64,000 nt of DNA from JACVRW01 sp963808775 (GCA_963808775.1 CAWEGR010000004.1:1-64000), one strand, 5' to 3'; shown: positions 1 through 8,226, numbered from the stretch's first letter. Numbers and translations are program-made. Notes: a model not told the origin generated them from the sequence alone.

Positions 1-258
1 ACCCCGCGATGGGAGCCCCCCACGAGCCCGCCCAGGGCGCCTCGAGCCGTCTCGTCGATGCCCGTGAAGTCAAGTCCGGCCCGGGCTCGTCCCAGCCGAA
101 TGAGGCTCGTGTCGGCGCGGACGGCCCCGCAGCTCAAGCGCAGGAGGCGAGCAGCATGCCGGCGCAGCGGAGTAGAAGGCGTGGTTCACCCGCACTCTCA
201 GCATCGCCCCTTGGAATTGGATGCGCACCGGACTTGGGCATCCCCGGAATGCGGGTGC

Positions 259-441
259 TTAGGCCCGAGTCAACGCACGAGCAACCGTTGGAGGACCAAG
301 CTCCTCCGGTGCCTCGGCGTCGACCAGCCGTACCCGGACGGCGTGGAGCAGGCGGTCGCGCTCTGGAGACGGCGGGCGCGCCTCGAGCTCGCGCACGAGG
401 CGCCGGAGCTGCATCACTCGCTCGTCTTGTGGATGGGCCAT
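259..441 (-). CDS. small helical hypothetical protein (60 aa)
   Basis: Unrecognised small protein. The ATG at 441 was chosen because a GGAG sits 8-9 bases upstream and the predicted sequence is tidy from there: a charged amphipathic stretch (QLRRLVRELEARP, then RDRLLHAVRVRLVDAEA) likely to form one or two helices. No membrane segment, no cysteines. A longer frame upstream to 660 is low-complexity and overlaps the opposite-strand gene at 568, so it was not used. It is transcribed away from the sigma factor cluster. Function unknown; the coding call rests on the ribosome binding site and composition. Confidence 0.5.
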   Translation of the reverse strand: MAHPQDERVMQLRRLVRELEARPPSPERDRLLHAVRVRLVDAEAPEELGPPTVARALTRA

Positions 442-567
442 CGTGGAATCTCCGGGTTCAGGAAGTGCCGCCCTGCGCGGACAGCCCCGATACCCAGCCC
501 CCGTACTCCCGAATCGCGTTCGGTCTGAGGAGGTAAGAGCTGCCCGTCTCACCGCGCGAAGCTGGGT

Positions 568-780
568 GTGAGCCCGCGAACCGGAAGCTCGAACCGGATC
601 GTCGCCTGGCGGCGCGCCCGTCTCCTCAGAGCCGGATTCGATCACGGCTTGGCGGAGCAACTCGCGCGTGAGTGTGAAGTCGACCTACACGCGGCCCTAG
701 AGCTCGTCGAACGCGGTTGCCCGCCGGAGCTCGCGTGTCGGATCCTGGCGCCCCTCGAGTTCGGGAGGCGCGTCCCGTGA
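568..780 (+). CDS. small conserved-looking protein coupled to sigma factor (70 aa)
   Basis: Small soluble protein of about 70 residues with GTG start. Residues 13-65 form a compact helical domain: ARLLRAGFDHGLAEQLAREC, then DLHAALELVERGCPPELACR. From memory, similar short proteins with an RGCPPELA motif recur in actinobacteria, but I know of no assigned function. Its TGA (778-780) overlaps the GTG start of the sigma factor at 777, which indicates translational coupling and a shared transcript with the sigma/anti-sigma pair. A regulatory or stoichiometric role for the sigma factor is a guess from context only. Confidence 0.7.
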   Translation: MSPRTGSSNRIVAWRRARLLRAGFDHGLAEQLARECEVDLHAALELVERGCPPELACRILAPLEFGRRVP

Positions 781-1478
781 GGGCACCGGGCACCGTTAGC
801 CTCGACCGAGGCATGGGCCCGAGCCTGCCGACCAGGTCGGTCACCGGCGGCCCCCAGGGGGCGCAGGCCGACTCGCGCGCCTGGCTCGACGCGCTCCGAG
901 CCACAGGCCCCGTCCGCGATCAGGCCGTCGCGCGCCTGCACGAGCTGCTGCTGCGTGCCGCGCGCTTCGAGCTGTCGCGCAGGCGCGCCGCCCTCGCGCA
1001 CGTGCGGGGCGAGGAGCTCGACGACATCGCGCTGCAGGCGGCCGATGACGCGCTGGTGGCGGTGCTCAAGAAGCTCGACGAGTTTCGGGGGGCGAGCCGC
1101 TTCACGACCTGGGCGTACAAGTTCGCGCTGCTGGAGGCCGGCGTGCGGCTGCGTAGGCGGGCCTGGCAGGAACGCGAGGTGGTGCTAGAGGCGGAGAGCT
1201 GGCCTCTGATGGCCGATCCGGCTGGCGGCCCAGATGCACGCGCCGAACGATCAGAGCTCCTGAACGCCGTCGGGCTCGCCATCAACGACTGCCTCACGGA
1301 GCATCAGCGCGAGGTGCTGGTCGCCCTGACCATCCGCGACGTACCACTCGACGTGCTCACCGAACGGCTCGGCACGACACGCGGCGCGCTCTACAAGACA
1401 CTGCATGACGCGAGGCGCAAGCTGCGCGCCGACCTGGCGCGGCGCGGCTTCTCGCTCGAAGATCCAGAGGGAGACTGA
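777..1478 (+). CDS. RNA polymerase sigma factor, ECF-like sigma-70 family
   Basis: Directs RNA polymerase to an alternative promoter set. A sigma region 2-like segment lies around residues 65-130 (LDDIALQAADDALVAVLKKL, then FRGASRFTTWAYKFALLEAG), where FTTWAYKFA is the typical region 2.3/2.4 signature. Region 4 follows around residues 175-225 (LTEHQREVLVALTIRDVPLD, then LGTTRGALYKTLHDARRKLR), a helix-turn-helix for -35 recognition. The GTG at 777 overlaps the preceding stop codon; an alternative ATG lies at 813. The next gene, 2 bases downstream, encodes a zinc-finger anti-sigma-like protein, the usual partner arrangement. Family assignment is secure, target regulon unknown. Confidence 0.9.
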   Translation: MRAPGTVSLDRGMGPSLPTRSVTGGPQGAQADSRAWLDALRATGPVRDQAVARLHELLLRAARFELSRRRAALAHVRGEELDDIALQAADDALVAVLKKLDEFRGASRFTTWAYKFALLEAGVRLRRRAWQEREVVLEAESWPLMADPAGGPDARAERSELLNAVGLAINDCLTEHQREVLVALTIRDVPLDVLTERLGTTRGALYKTLHDARRKLRADLARRGFSLEDPEGD

Positions 1479-1480
1479 CG

Positions 1481-1717
1481 ATGCGAGAGCACCCGCCTCA
1501 CGACAACTTGGAGCGGCTGCTCGGCCCGGCCGAGCCGGAGCTCCTCTGCGACGAGTGCTTCGAGAAGCTGGACGAGTACGTGGAGCTTGAGCTCGACGGC
1601 GCGCCCGCTGACGAGCGGATCCCCGGAATGCGAGCGCACCTCCAGGGCTGTCCTGCCTGCAGCGAGGACTACAACAGCCTGCGCGACTTCGTCCGGAGCG
1701 GCGCCGACGAGTCGTAA
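1481..1717 (+). CDS. zinc-finger (ZAS-like) anti-sigma factor, soluble, 78 aa
   Basis: Probable anti-sigma factor for the sigma factor 2 bases upstream. It carries the zinc-binding anti-sigma signature H-x3-C-x2-C (HLQGCPAC, about residues 52-59) preceded by CDECFEKLDEYVELELDG, whose cysteines may complete the metal site. There is no transmembrane helix, so it is a cytoplasmic ZAS-type protein rather than a membrane-bound one. Known ZAS proteins release their sigma factor on thiol oxidation (RsrA-like) or other signals; whether this one is redox-sensitive cannot be told from sequence alone. Confidence 0.85.
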   Translation: MREHPPHDNLERLLGPAEPELLCDECFEKLDEYVELELDGAPADERIPGMRAHLQGCPACSEDYNSLRDFVRSGADES

Positions 1718-1759
1718 GGTCCGGCCGCCCAGGGGCGCTAAGCAGGAACAAGCGACCTC

Positions 1760-1766
1760 AAGGAGG
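1760..1766 (+). promoter_or_regulatory. strong Shine-Dalgarno of the DoxX-like gene
   Basis: AAGGAGG lies 8 bases ahead of the ATG at 1775. It is one of the best ribosome binding sites in the window and fixes the start of the following gene. Confidence 0.8.
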
Positions 1767-1774
1767 ACCGATCC

Positions 1775-2251
1775 ATGAGCACCGCAATCGCCGCCGTACT
1801 GCGGCCCGTACCAGTCCCAACCTCGAACGTGCTGCGCCGCGACCCCGCCGCACAGGCGTTCATGCTGCTGCGCATCGCGTTCACGGTCGCGCCGATCCTG
1901 TTCGGGCTCGACAAGTTCGCCGAGGTCCTGATCACCGACTGGCCGAAGTACCTCGCACCCGAGTTCAACGACCTCATCCCGGGCGGCGCCCAGGACGCCA
2001 TGTACATGGTGGGCGCGGTGGAGATCGCCGCCGGCCTTGTGGTCGCGGTCTCACCGCGTTTCGGCGGCCTTCTGGTTGCCGCCTGGCTTGGCGGCATCAT
2101 CGTCAGCCTGCTGCTCGTAGGCGGCTACGCCGACATCGCCCTGCGCGACTTCGGCCTGCTCCTGGGCGCACTTGCCCTCGCGCGGCTCGCCGCCGCCTAC
2201 TCGAAGAAGGGTGCGGTGACCACCGGCCGCAACTCGCGCGCAGGCGGTTGA
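1775..2251 (+). CDS. DoxX-like membrane protein
   Basis: Integral membrane protein of 158 residues with about four hydrophobic segments (residues 28-48, 72-90, 93-112, 118-140). The arrangement LLRIAFTVAPILFGLDKFAE followed by a GxxEIAAGLVV segment is typical of DoxX/DUF4395-like small membrane proteins. DoxX relatives are associated with redox and membrane complexes, but the exact role here is unknown. It follows the sigma/anti-sigma pair by 57 bases with its own strong ribosome binding site, so it may be part of the same regulon. Confidence 0.75.
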   Translation: MSTAIAAVLRPVPVPTSNVLRRDPAAQAFMLLRIAFTVAPILFGLDKFAEVLITDWPKYLAPEFNDLIPGGAQDAMYMVGAVEIAAGLVVAVSPRFGGLLVAAWLGGIIVSLLLVGGYADIALRDFGLLLGALALARLAAAYSKKGAVTTGRNSRAGG

Positions 2252-2280
2252 CGCACGGCCGCTGGGGTATGCGGCCGGGG

Positions 2281-2649
2281 ATGGCCGTGAAGCACCCAAC
2301 CGAACGAGGTAGCGAAGGACGGACGACGTTCGACAGGGCCGCAGAGACGGCCTCGAACTTCTCGAGCAGCCCGATGTTCTTCACTGTCTGCGGATTGTTG
2401 GTGGCGGCCTGGGCCGCTTCATATGCGCTGGTTTCGAGCGACACCGTGCACCATGTGCTTGCGGATGCCATGGCCGCGGTCACCCTGCTGCTGGTGGCAC
2501 TGCTGAAGAACGCGGAGCGTCGCTCGGAGCACGCGATCCAAGCCAAGCTTGACCGGCTGGCCGAGGCGATGCTCGCCGAGCGTGGCGAACACCCGGATGA
2601 CGGCGCGGAGGAGCTGGAAGAGGCCGTGGGCATGCACGACGAGGTCTGA
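2281..2649 (+). CDS. low-affinity iron permease-family membrane protein
   Basis: About 122 residues from the ATG at 2281. Two hydrophobic segments (around residues 32-50 and 62-80) are followed by a cytoplasmic amphipathic helix (NAERRSEHAIQAKLDRLAEA). The FDRAAETASNF start, two-helix core and QxKLDxL tail match the small bacterial proteins assigned to the low-affinity iron permease family (Pfam PF04120). Iron transport is known for fungal members only, so the bacterial function is uncertain. A TTG at 2248 overlapping the DoxX stop is an alternative start that would couple the two genes. Confidence 0.7.
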   Translation: MAVKHPTERGSEGRTTFDRAAETASNFSSSPMFFTVCGLLVAAWAASYALVSSDTVHHVLADAMAAVTLLLVALLKNAERRSEHAIQAKLDRLAEAMLAERGEHPDDGAEELEEAVGMHDEV

Positions 2650-2703
2650 CGCCTCGGCGGACCAGGTGTACGGGTGACGCCCGGACGCCGGCCGGCGTCG
2701 GCG

Positions 2704-3378
2704 CTAGAGCGGCAGCTCCTCCTCGAGCGTGTCGAGCACGTGGTCGGCGCCCGCCTCCCGGAGGCCGTCACGGTCGTACTTGCCGGTCGCCACAGCGATC
2801 GCGGTGCACTCGACCGCGTGAGCCGCCTCGATGTCGAGCGGGGTGTCCCCGATCACGAAGATGTCCGTGTTCGGCACGTCGCGGCCCAGCATCGCCTCGC
2901 CTCGCCGGACGGCCTGCCGAACGATCCCGGGCCGGTCTATGCCGGCGCTGGCGTAGGCGCCATAGGTGAACCAGCGGTTTAGCCCGGCCCGCTGCAGCTT
3001 GATGTGCGCGGCGCCGTCGCCATTGCCGGTGATGAGTCCAAGCAGATGCCCTTCGCGGCTGAGCTGCTTCAGGCGCTCGGGAACCCCCGGCAAGACGCGG
3101 TAGCCCTCGCTTTCGTCGACCGCCGCGGGCAGGTACTCGAGCCGCCGCTGGATCAGCTGCGCCAGCTCGTGCGGAGACGGCACTCGGCCGAGGACCGCCT
3201 CGAAGGTCTTCGCCCCCACGTCCGGATCTGTCATACCGGCGTCCGTGTGCTCGCCGATGTCGGCGGGGATCCCGTACAGCTCTTCGAAAGCCCGCTTCCA
3301 TGCGACCGCTCCGGCCCCACCGGTCGAGACGAGCGTGCCGTCGATGTCGAAGAGCAGGATGCGAGGGAAGTCGGTCAT
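2704..3378 (-). CDS. HAD-superfamily hydrolase (phosphoglycolate phosphatase-like)
   Basis: Phosphatase of 224 residues. Motif I FDIDGTLVST near residue 10 gives the nucleophile and acid/base aspartates. The cap segment follows (residues 18-85). Motif II is LITGNGDG near residue 115 and motif IV is VIGDTPLDIEAA near residue 175. Length and cap type fit the Gph/phosphoglycolate-phosphatase-like subgroup. Substrate cannot be read from the sequence. It stands alone, convergent with the preceding plus-strand gene and divergent from the acetyltransferase at 3482. Confidence 0.88.
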   Translation of the reverse strand: MTDFPRILLFDIDGTLVSTGGAGAVAWKRAFEELYGIPADIGEHTDAGMTDPDVGAKTFEAVLGRVPSPHELAQLIQRRLEYLPAAVDESEGYRVLPGVPERLKQLSREGHLLGLITGNGDGAAHIKLQRAGLNRWFTYGAYASAGIDRPGIVRQAVRRGEAMLGRDVPNTDIFVIGDTPLDIEAAHAVECTAIAVATGKYDRDGLREAGADHVLDTLEEELPL

Positions 3379-3481
3379 CTTCCGCGCGTACCCGGGCTCA
3401 GAAAATCAATGACGGGAAGCTGAGCGAAAGGGCGTGGCCTGCCCCGCCCCACGCAGGCTCGGGAGTGGAGACAATGCCCGA

Positions 3482-4051
3482 ATGGATAGCCACGAGCCGG
3501 ACTTCATCGTGGTCGGGGAGAGGGTCGCTCTTGGACCGCTCCGGCCTGACCTCGCCGCCGATTACGCGCGTTGGATGAACGAGCCCGCGGTCCGGTGCGG
3601 TCTCAACCAGATGGGTATCGCCACGCCGCAGAGCCAGGAGAAATGGGTCGAGGAAAACCTCGAGAAGGGTGCGAAGAGCGAGCCCGAGGTGGTCGAGTTC
3701 ACGGTCTACGACCGCAAGGACTCAGCGCCGGTCGGGACGGCGGGGCTGCTCGGGATCCTCCACGCCCACGGGAACGCCGAGTTCGCCATCTTTCTCGGCG
3801 AGCGCCGCGGCCAGGGGCTCGGCACCGAGGCCACACGCCTCGTGCTCGACTACGCGTTCCACGTGCTGCAGCTGCGCAACGTGCTGCTCGAGACGTTGGA
3901 GTCGAACGCCGCTGGGCTGGCGGCCTACGAGCGAGCGGGTTTTCGCCGCATCGGCGTGCGCCGCGGCGCGCGGATCAGCCGCGGGCAACCCACCGACATC
4001 GTGCTCATGGACGCCGTCCCGCAGGACTTCGGCGCGTCGGTGCTGCGCTAG
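3482..4051 (+). CDS. GNAT N-acetyltransferase (RimJ/RimL-like)
   Basis: 189 residues from the ATG at 3482, with GGAG about 11 bases upstream. The acetyl-CoA binding motif is ERRGQGLGTEATRLVLDYAF (residues 103-122), followed by the NxxGLAAYERAGF segment that closes GNAT folds. The N-terminal VALGPLRPDLAADYARWMNE pattern is characteristic of the RimJ/RimL subgroup, which acetylates protein N-termini, ribosomal proteins or antibiotics. Acceptor unknown. Its 3' end lies about 85 bases before the partial tRNA-Arg repeat that marks the edge of the next segment. Confidence 0.85.
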   Translation: MDSHEPDFIVVGERVALGPLRPDLAADYARWMNEPAVRCGLNQMGIATPQSQEKWVEENLEKGAKSEPEVVEFTVYDRKDSAPVGTAGLLGILHAHGNAEFAIFLGERRGQGLGTEATRLVLDYAFHVLQLRNVLLETLESNAAGLAAYERAGFRRIGVRRGARISRGQPTDIVLMDAVPQDFGASVLR

Positions 4052-4135
4052 GCAAGCCAGCAGTGCCCCAAGCGACGCCCGCCTGATCGGTGCTTTGAGG
4101 CAGGAGCGGCGGTGCAGCCCTGCAGCCCGAATGCA

Positions 4136-4188
4136 CGCCGAGTGCCCCGGGCAGGATTCGAACCTGCGACCCGCGGCTTAGAAGGCCG
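4136..4188 (-). repeat. partial tRNA-Arg copy: putative attachment-site repeat, left copy
   Basis: These 53 bases are identical to 7455-7507, which covers the 3' half of the intact tRNA-Arg(TCT) gene (from the 5' strand of the anticodon stem to the discriminator base) plus 7 bases of 3' flank. The match stops abruptly at 4189. A tRNA 3'-half duplicated at the far edge of a segment is the classic footprint of tyrosine-recombinase integration at a tRNA gene. No integrase lies between the copies, so the mechanism is inferred. Confidence 0.75.
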
Positions 4189-4249
4189 GGAGACATGTCA
4201 GGGATGGCCCGGGGAGGCGGTCGTGATGCGACCGCGATGCGACCTCGAG

Positions 4250-5753
4250 TCAGCCCGCGTTCGCTGCTCGTCGGGAGGCCTGCTCCCTCGACACCGGGCG
4301 CCGGCAGTCGCGTCCGCGACAGCGCCGCAGTGCCTCGAGCTGGAGCGCGAGTCTGGCTCGCACGTCGGCAAACGCGGGAGTCGCGCTCAGGTTGTCCAGC
4401 TCCTGTGGGTCGATCGACAGGTCGTAGAGCTCCCGCGCACCGCCTGCGTGCTCCGCGTAGAGCCAGCGTCTAGTGCGGATCGCGGTGGTCTGCATCCTCG
4501 CCGCTCGCGCGACCTCGATCAGCAGCGCGCGACCGCCTCCCAACGCCGGGTTTCCGGCAAGCGGCAGGAGCGAGCGCCCGTCCTGTGGGCGACCCGCCGT
4601 GGCGCCAGTGACGTCGAGCACCGTCGGGGCGAGATCCGCGTTGATGACCAGCTGACTTCGCCGGACCCCAGTCGGGACGCCGGGCCCTCGCACGAGCAAC
4701 GGCACTCGGATGGCGGGCTCGTACACCTTGGCCTTGCCGTGGGGCAGCCGGTGCTCGCCGGCCAGGTAGCCGTTGTCGGAGGTGAACACGAGCAGGGTCT
4801 GCTCGAGCTCGCCGGCATCGCGGAGCGCGGAGACGATCTGCTCGACCCCCTCGTCCACGGCGATCAGGGACTCGAGCCGCTGGCGGTAGAGGCTCTCGAT
4901 GCCGGCCACCAGATGTGGCTCCAAGCGCGGCCGCTGCATCGCCGGGGGTTTGTCGGAGACGTCCGCCTCGTCGAAGCTCGCCGGCTGAGGGAGCCGCGCG
5001 ATGGCGAACGCTCCACGATGGCGCGGGGCCACTGCGGGCGTCGCCAGATCGAGAGGATCGTCGGCCTCGCGAGGGCCCCCTGTGTGCGGCGCGAGGAACG
5101 CGACCGACAGGAAGAACGGCTGCTCGGAGGGTGCCAGCCGCTCGACGATGTCGACGGAGCGCCCGGAGATGAAGTCGGTCGAGTACCAGCGCGGATCCTC
5201 ATCGCGGCCGTAGGCACGTAGAGCGCCGTTCTCGTTCATCGTGTAGCCGTAGTAGCGGTAGGTCGTGGGGTCGACCATCGCGTACCACTCGTCCCAGCCG
5301 GCCGGCACCTCGTATGGGTTCCACGAGGCCGTAGTTGTTGAGAAACTTGCCGACGTGAACGGTCCGGTAGCCGGCCGCCTGGAGCCACGTCGGCAGCCAG
5401 TTGGAGGTGCCCTGCAATCGCCCCCACCCGCCGAGCGGCGGACCGTTGGTGAGCACGCCGTGGTTATGTGAGTACTGGCCGGTCAGAAACGTCGCGCGCG
5501 AGGGGCAGCAGCGCGGGTTGTTCACGAAGGCATTCCTGAACGTGGCTCCGGCTCGCCGATGAGCTCGCGCGTTCGGGGCAACGCGCGCATCGATTGCAGC
5601 GTCTGGTCGTCCGTCATGAGAACGACGACATTCGGGCGCTCGAGCGGCCGGGGCGCTGTACGCTCGAGCGGGTCCCGCTCCCCATCCTGGCAGCAGCATC
5701 GCCGCGCACAGGGCGCAGGCGGTGCACAGGGTCAGCGTGGAGACCGTCTTCAT
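4250..5753 (-). pseudogene. arylsulfatase gene with several frameshifts
   Basis: Secreted sulfatase reconstructed across at least three reading-frame changes. The ATG at 5753 starts a signal peptide (MKTVSTLTLCTACALCAAML). The frame shifts before RPNVVVLMTDDQTLQSMRAL (near 5650), returns near 5560 for TFRNAFVNNPRCCPSRATFL, and shifts again near 5315 before VPAGWDEWYAMVDPTTYRYY. The formylglycine motif C-x-P-S-R (CPSR within NNPRCCPSRATF) and metal-binding DNGYLAGEHRL are present, so the ancestral gene was a complete type I sulfatase. Its closest relative in the window is the sulfatase at 29193. The breaks may be real decay inside the tRNA-bounded segment or consensus errors; single-base corrections restore each frame. 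Confidence 0.8.
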
Positions 5754-5834
5754 GCGAATCCAGGCCTCAAAGCGACCTGCGAGCGCGTCATGGTAGCGGC
5801 GCAGCTTCCGGCCGTCCGGTGAGTTAGAGGCACG

Positions 5835-7394
5835 ATGGACACGCCGGCGAGCACGCGAGCGCAGGGGCTGAGCCGGCGGGCGTTCGTCCGTGTGGCCGGG
5901 ACCGGTCTCCTTGCCGGGGCGGCTGGGGGCTGCGGCATCTTCGACCGCGCGCTCGCGGTAAGCGAGCGTCGCAACGTGGTGCTGATCGTGATCGACAGCC
6001 TTCGTGCCGATCACGTCGGCTGCTACGGCGCTCGCGGGATGCGCACGCCCAACCTGGATGAGCTCGCCGCCGGCAGCATGCGCTTCACGAGCGTCTTTCC
6101 CGAGGCGATGCCCACGATCCCGGCGCGGCGCTCCCTGCTATCCGGGCGCCGCGCGTATCCGTTCCGCGGCTGGGAGCCATGGGCCGGGATGGCGAAGCGT
6201 CCCGGCTGGCAGCCGATCCGCCCCGGCGCGGAGACGCTGATCACGGCGTTTCGGCGTGCCGGCTGGTGGACCGCCTACGTGACGGACAACCCGTTTCTCG
6301 GGTACACGGGAGTCCTGGAGCCGTTCCGGCGGAGCCCAGATCGCTTCGTTCGCGTCGACGGCCAGCGCGGCGACCGGCGTCCGCGCGCGCTCGTGCCGCG
6401 CGCCGAAGCGCTGCGGCGGCTCCCGCCGGGTGCGCTGCGCACGGAGGAGCGCATCAACGCGGTCCGGCAGTACCTCGCGAACAACGGGCGCGGGCGCGAC
6501 GAGCTCGAGCAGCCGTGCTCGCGACTCTTTCGTTCTGCGGCGAAGCTTCTCCCCGCGGCGAAGCGCCAGGGCCGCTTCCTGATGGTGGTCGACTGCTTTC
6601 AGCCCCACGAGCCATGGACGCCGCCGCGGCGCTACCTCGACATGTACGGCGACCCCGACTACCGCGGCTATGAGGTCGCGGACATCGGCTATACACACGC
6701 GTCGAGCTACCTCAGCGACCGCCACGTCGGTCGCCTTCAGACGACCTACAAGGCATGCGTGACCATGACGGACCACTGGCTCGGCGGCTTTCTCGATCGC
6801 CTCTGGAGCCTCGGACTGGACGACTCGACGGCGATCCTGCTAGTGAGCGATCACGGCGTCCTCCTCGGCGAGCATGATTGGACCGGCAAGGGATCGACCC
6901 TGCTCCACCCCGAGTTGATCCACGTCCCGATGCTGCTTCGAGAGCCGGGTGGAGAAGGGGCCGGAGCGGCCAGCGGGTGGTTCGCGTCGACCCACGACGT
7001 CGCACCCACGCTCGCCTCGCTCGCGGGAGTGCGGAGGCCGCGGGGCTTCGAGGGAGCTGACCTGTCGCCGATCCTCGCGGGCGCTGCTCCTGGCGAGGCC
7101 CGTCCCTACGCCGTCGGCGGCTATGCCAACGGCTCGTACGTCCGCGACCGCGACTGGGGGTACATGGTCCTGAACAACGGGCAGCAAGAGCGGCTGTACG
7201 ACCTGCGCGCCGATCGCCGCGAGCGCCACAACCTCGCCGACCGCAAGCGAGATGTCACGGCTGAGATGCGCCGTCGCGTGCTCGCCGCCGCTCGCGGCCG
7301 GCCCCCGTACTACTCGAAAGCCGAGCTGGAGCGGTCTCCGCGAACACGTGTGGCGGAGGTGCCGGCGGCCGAGCGCCGGACGCCGCGCCTATGA
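5835..7394 (+). CDS. sulfatase-like / alkaline phosphatase superfamily lipoprotein with Thr at the catalytic position
   Basis: 519 residues. The N-terminus has a Tat-like signal (SRRAFVRVAGTGLLAGAAGG) ending in a possible lipobox AGGC, so it is probably exported folded and lipid-anchored. NVVLIVIDSLRADHVGCYGA (metal site), LVSDHGVLLGEHDWTGKGST and a C-terminal DLRADRRERHNLAD segment define the sulfatase fold. Where sulfatases have C/S-x-P-S-R, this protein has TIPARRSLLSGR, with Thr instead of the formylglycine-forming Cys. That resembles phosphodiesterase/phosphatase members of the superfamily more than true sulfatases. It is divergent from the broken sulfatase with 81 bases between start codons. 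Confidence 0.85.
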   Translation: MDTPASTRAQGLSRRAFVRVAGTGLLAGAAGGCGIFDRALAVSERRNVVLIVIDSLRADHVGCYGARGMRTPNLDELAAGSMRFTSVFPEAMPTIPARRSLLSGRRAYPFRGWEPWAGMAKRPGWQPIRPGAETLITAFRRAGWWTAYVTDNPFLGYTGVLEPFRRSPDRFVRVDGQRGDRRPRALVPRAEALRRLPPGALRTEERINAVRQYLANNGRGRDELEQPCSRLFRSAAKLLPAAKRQGRFLMVVDCFQPHEPWTPPRRYLDMYGDPDYRGYEVADIGYTHASSYLSDRHVGRLQTTYKACVTMTDHWLGGFLDRLWSLGLDDSTAILLVSDHGVLLGEHDWTGKGSTLLHPELIHVPMLLREPGGEGAGAASGWFASTHDVAPTLASLAGVRRPRGFEGADLSPILAGAAPGEARPYAVGGYANGSYVRDRDWGYMVLNNGQQERLYDLRADRRERHNLADRKRDVTAEMRRRVLAAARGRPPYYSKAELERSPRTRVAEVPAAERRTPRL

Positions 7395-7454
7395 CCTACT
7401 CCCAGATTTCGGTGGGGATAGTGGTGGAGGCCTGGGCCGGGACTTCGCCAGTCT

Positions 7455-7507
7455 CGCCGAGTGCCCCGGGCAGGATTCGAACCTGCGACCCGCGGCTTAG
7501 AAGGCCG
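7455..7507 (-). repeat. tRNA-Arg 3'-half: putative attachment-site repeat, right copy
   Basis: Right-hand member of the 53 base exact direct repeat with 4136-4188. It lies inside the intact tRNA-Arg(TCT) gene, which is what integration at the tRNA 3' end leaves behind. Confidence 0.75.
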
Positions 7508-7534
7508 CTGCTCTATCCACTGAGCTACCGGGGC
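7462..7534 (-). tRNA. tRNA-Arg(TCT)
   Basis: A 73 base cloverleaf on the minus strand. The acceptor stem GCCCCGG pairs with CCGGGGC, discriminator A, no encoded CCA. D-arm AGCTCAGTGGATAGAGC. The anticodon stem is GGCC around loop TTCTAA with anticodon TCT, and the T-arm contains GGTTCGAATCC. It reads AGA codons, rare in so GC-rich a genome. It is the integration site suggested by the partial copy at 4136. Confidence 0.95.
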
Positions 7535-7557
7535 GGGATGCCGAAATCGTAAGGGCC

Positions 7558-8016
7558 TCAGCGGCCACCGCCACCGCCGATCGACGAGCCTGACAGGAAG
7601 AAGAACCAGAGCTCGAACGCCACGGCCGCCACGATCACGCTGACCACGACCACGCGCTCGATGCCGGAGATGCGCGCGGACCTCGCGGCGTGCTCCGGGC
7701 GCTCGCCGCGCATCGAGCGCAGCCAGGGCGCATGGGTGCGGACGGTCGGGCGGGTTCCGGTGGCGTCCTGGTAGGCGGCCGCTGTCACTTTGAGGAGCTG
7801 GTAGAGGCCCCAGCTGAAGGCGATCAGGCAGCCGATCACCGCCACGAACGCCCCCATCGTCGGTTGGCTCGACTCCCCCTGGACCCGCGACCCGATCCAG
7901 AGCGCGAGCAGCGGGCTGCCGGTCCAGACGTTCAGGGCGAGCAGGGCCATCGCGGCGGCGAGCAGGATCGGCTTGATCCTCCCGCGCGCCGCCTGGTCGC
8001 TTTGCCCTGCCGGCAT
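7558..8016 (-). CDS. small membrane protein, three hydrophobic segments
   Basis: Unrecognised 152-residue membrane protein. Hydrophobic segments lie around residues 16-36, 53-75 and 120-142; the last (VVVVSVIVAAVAFELWFFFL) is followed by a short serine/glycine tail, SGSSIGGGGGR. A basic loop rich in Arg separates segments two and three. It lies between two tRNA genes on the same strand (tRNA-Pro 4 bases upstream, tRNA-Arg 23 bases downstream), so all three may share a transcript. Similar Gly-tailed small membrane proteins are known to me only as hypothetical. Confidence 0.75.
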   Translation of the reverse strand: MPAGQSDQAARGRIKPILLAAAMALLALNVWTGSPLLALWIGSRVQGESSQPTMGAFVAVIGCLIAFSWGLYQLLKVTAAAYQDATGTRPTVRTHAPWLRSMRGERPEHAARSARISGIERVVVVSVIVAAVAFELWFFFLSGSSIGGGGGR

Positions 8017-8020
8017 CAGG

Positions 8021-8094
8021 TCGGGGTGCTCGGATTTGAACCGAGAACCTCAGCCACCCAAAGGCTGCGCGCTACCAGGTTGCGCCACACCCCG
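8021..8094 (-). tRNA. tRNA-Pro(TGG)
   Basis: A 74 base cloverleaf on the minus strand. The acceptor CGGGGTG pairs with CACCCCG, discriminator A, no encoded CCA. The anticodon stem CAGCC/GGCTG encloses TTTGGGT, giving anticodon TGG. The T-arm carries GGTTCAAATCC. Confidence 0.95.
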
Positions 8095-8226
8095 ACAAGC
8101 CCTCTCGACTCTAGGCGGTCCACCTCCAGAATCGCGACTTGACCCTCCATACTGGCGGTCAACTCGCGATTGTGGCGCGCGGCGCGGACCGGAACCCCGC
8201 CCCGCTCCGGCTAGGGTGGCGGGCCG

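Noticed and set aside
1..258. Two plus-strand frames and a minus-strand frame open to the window edge
   Set aside because: No recognisable domain, ribosome binding site or start; low-complexity Ala/Pro/Arg composition.
4136..4188. A second tRNA-Arg gene
   Set aside because: Only the 3' half is present; the acceptor 5' strand and D-arm are missing, so it cannot form a tRNA.
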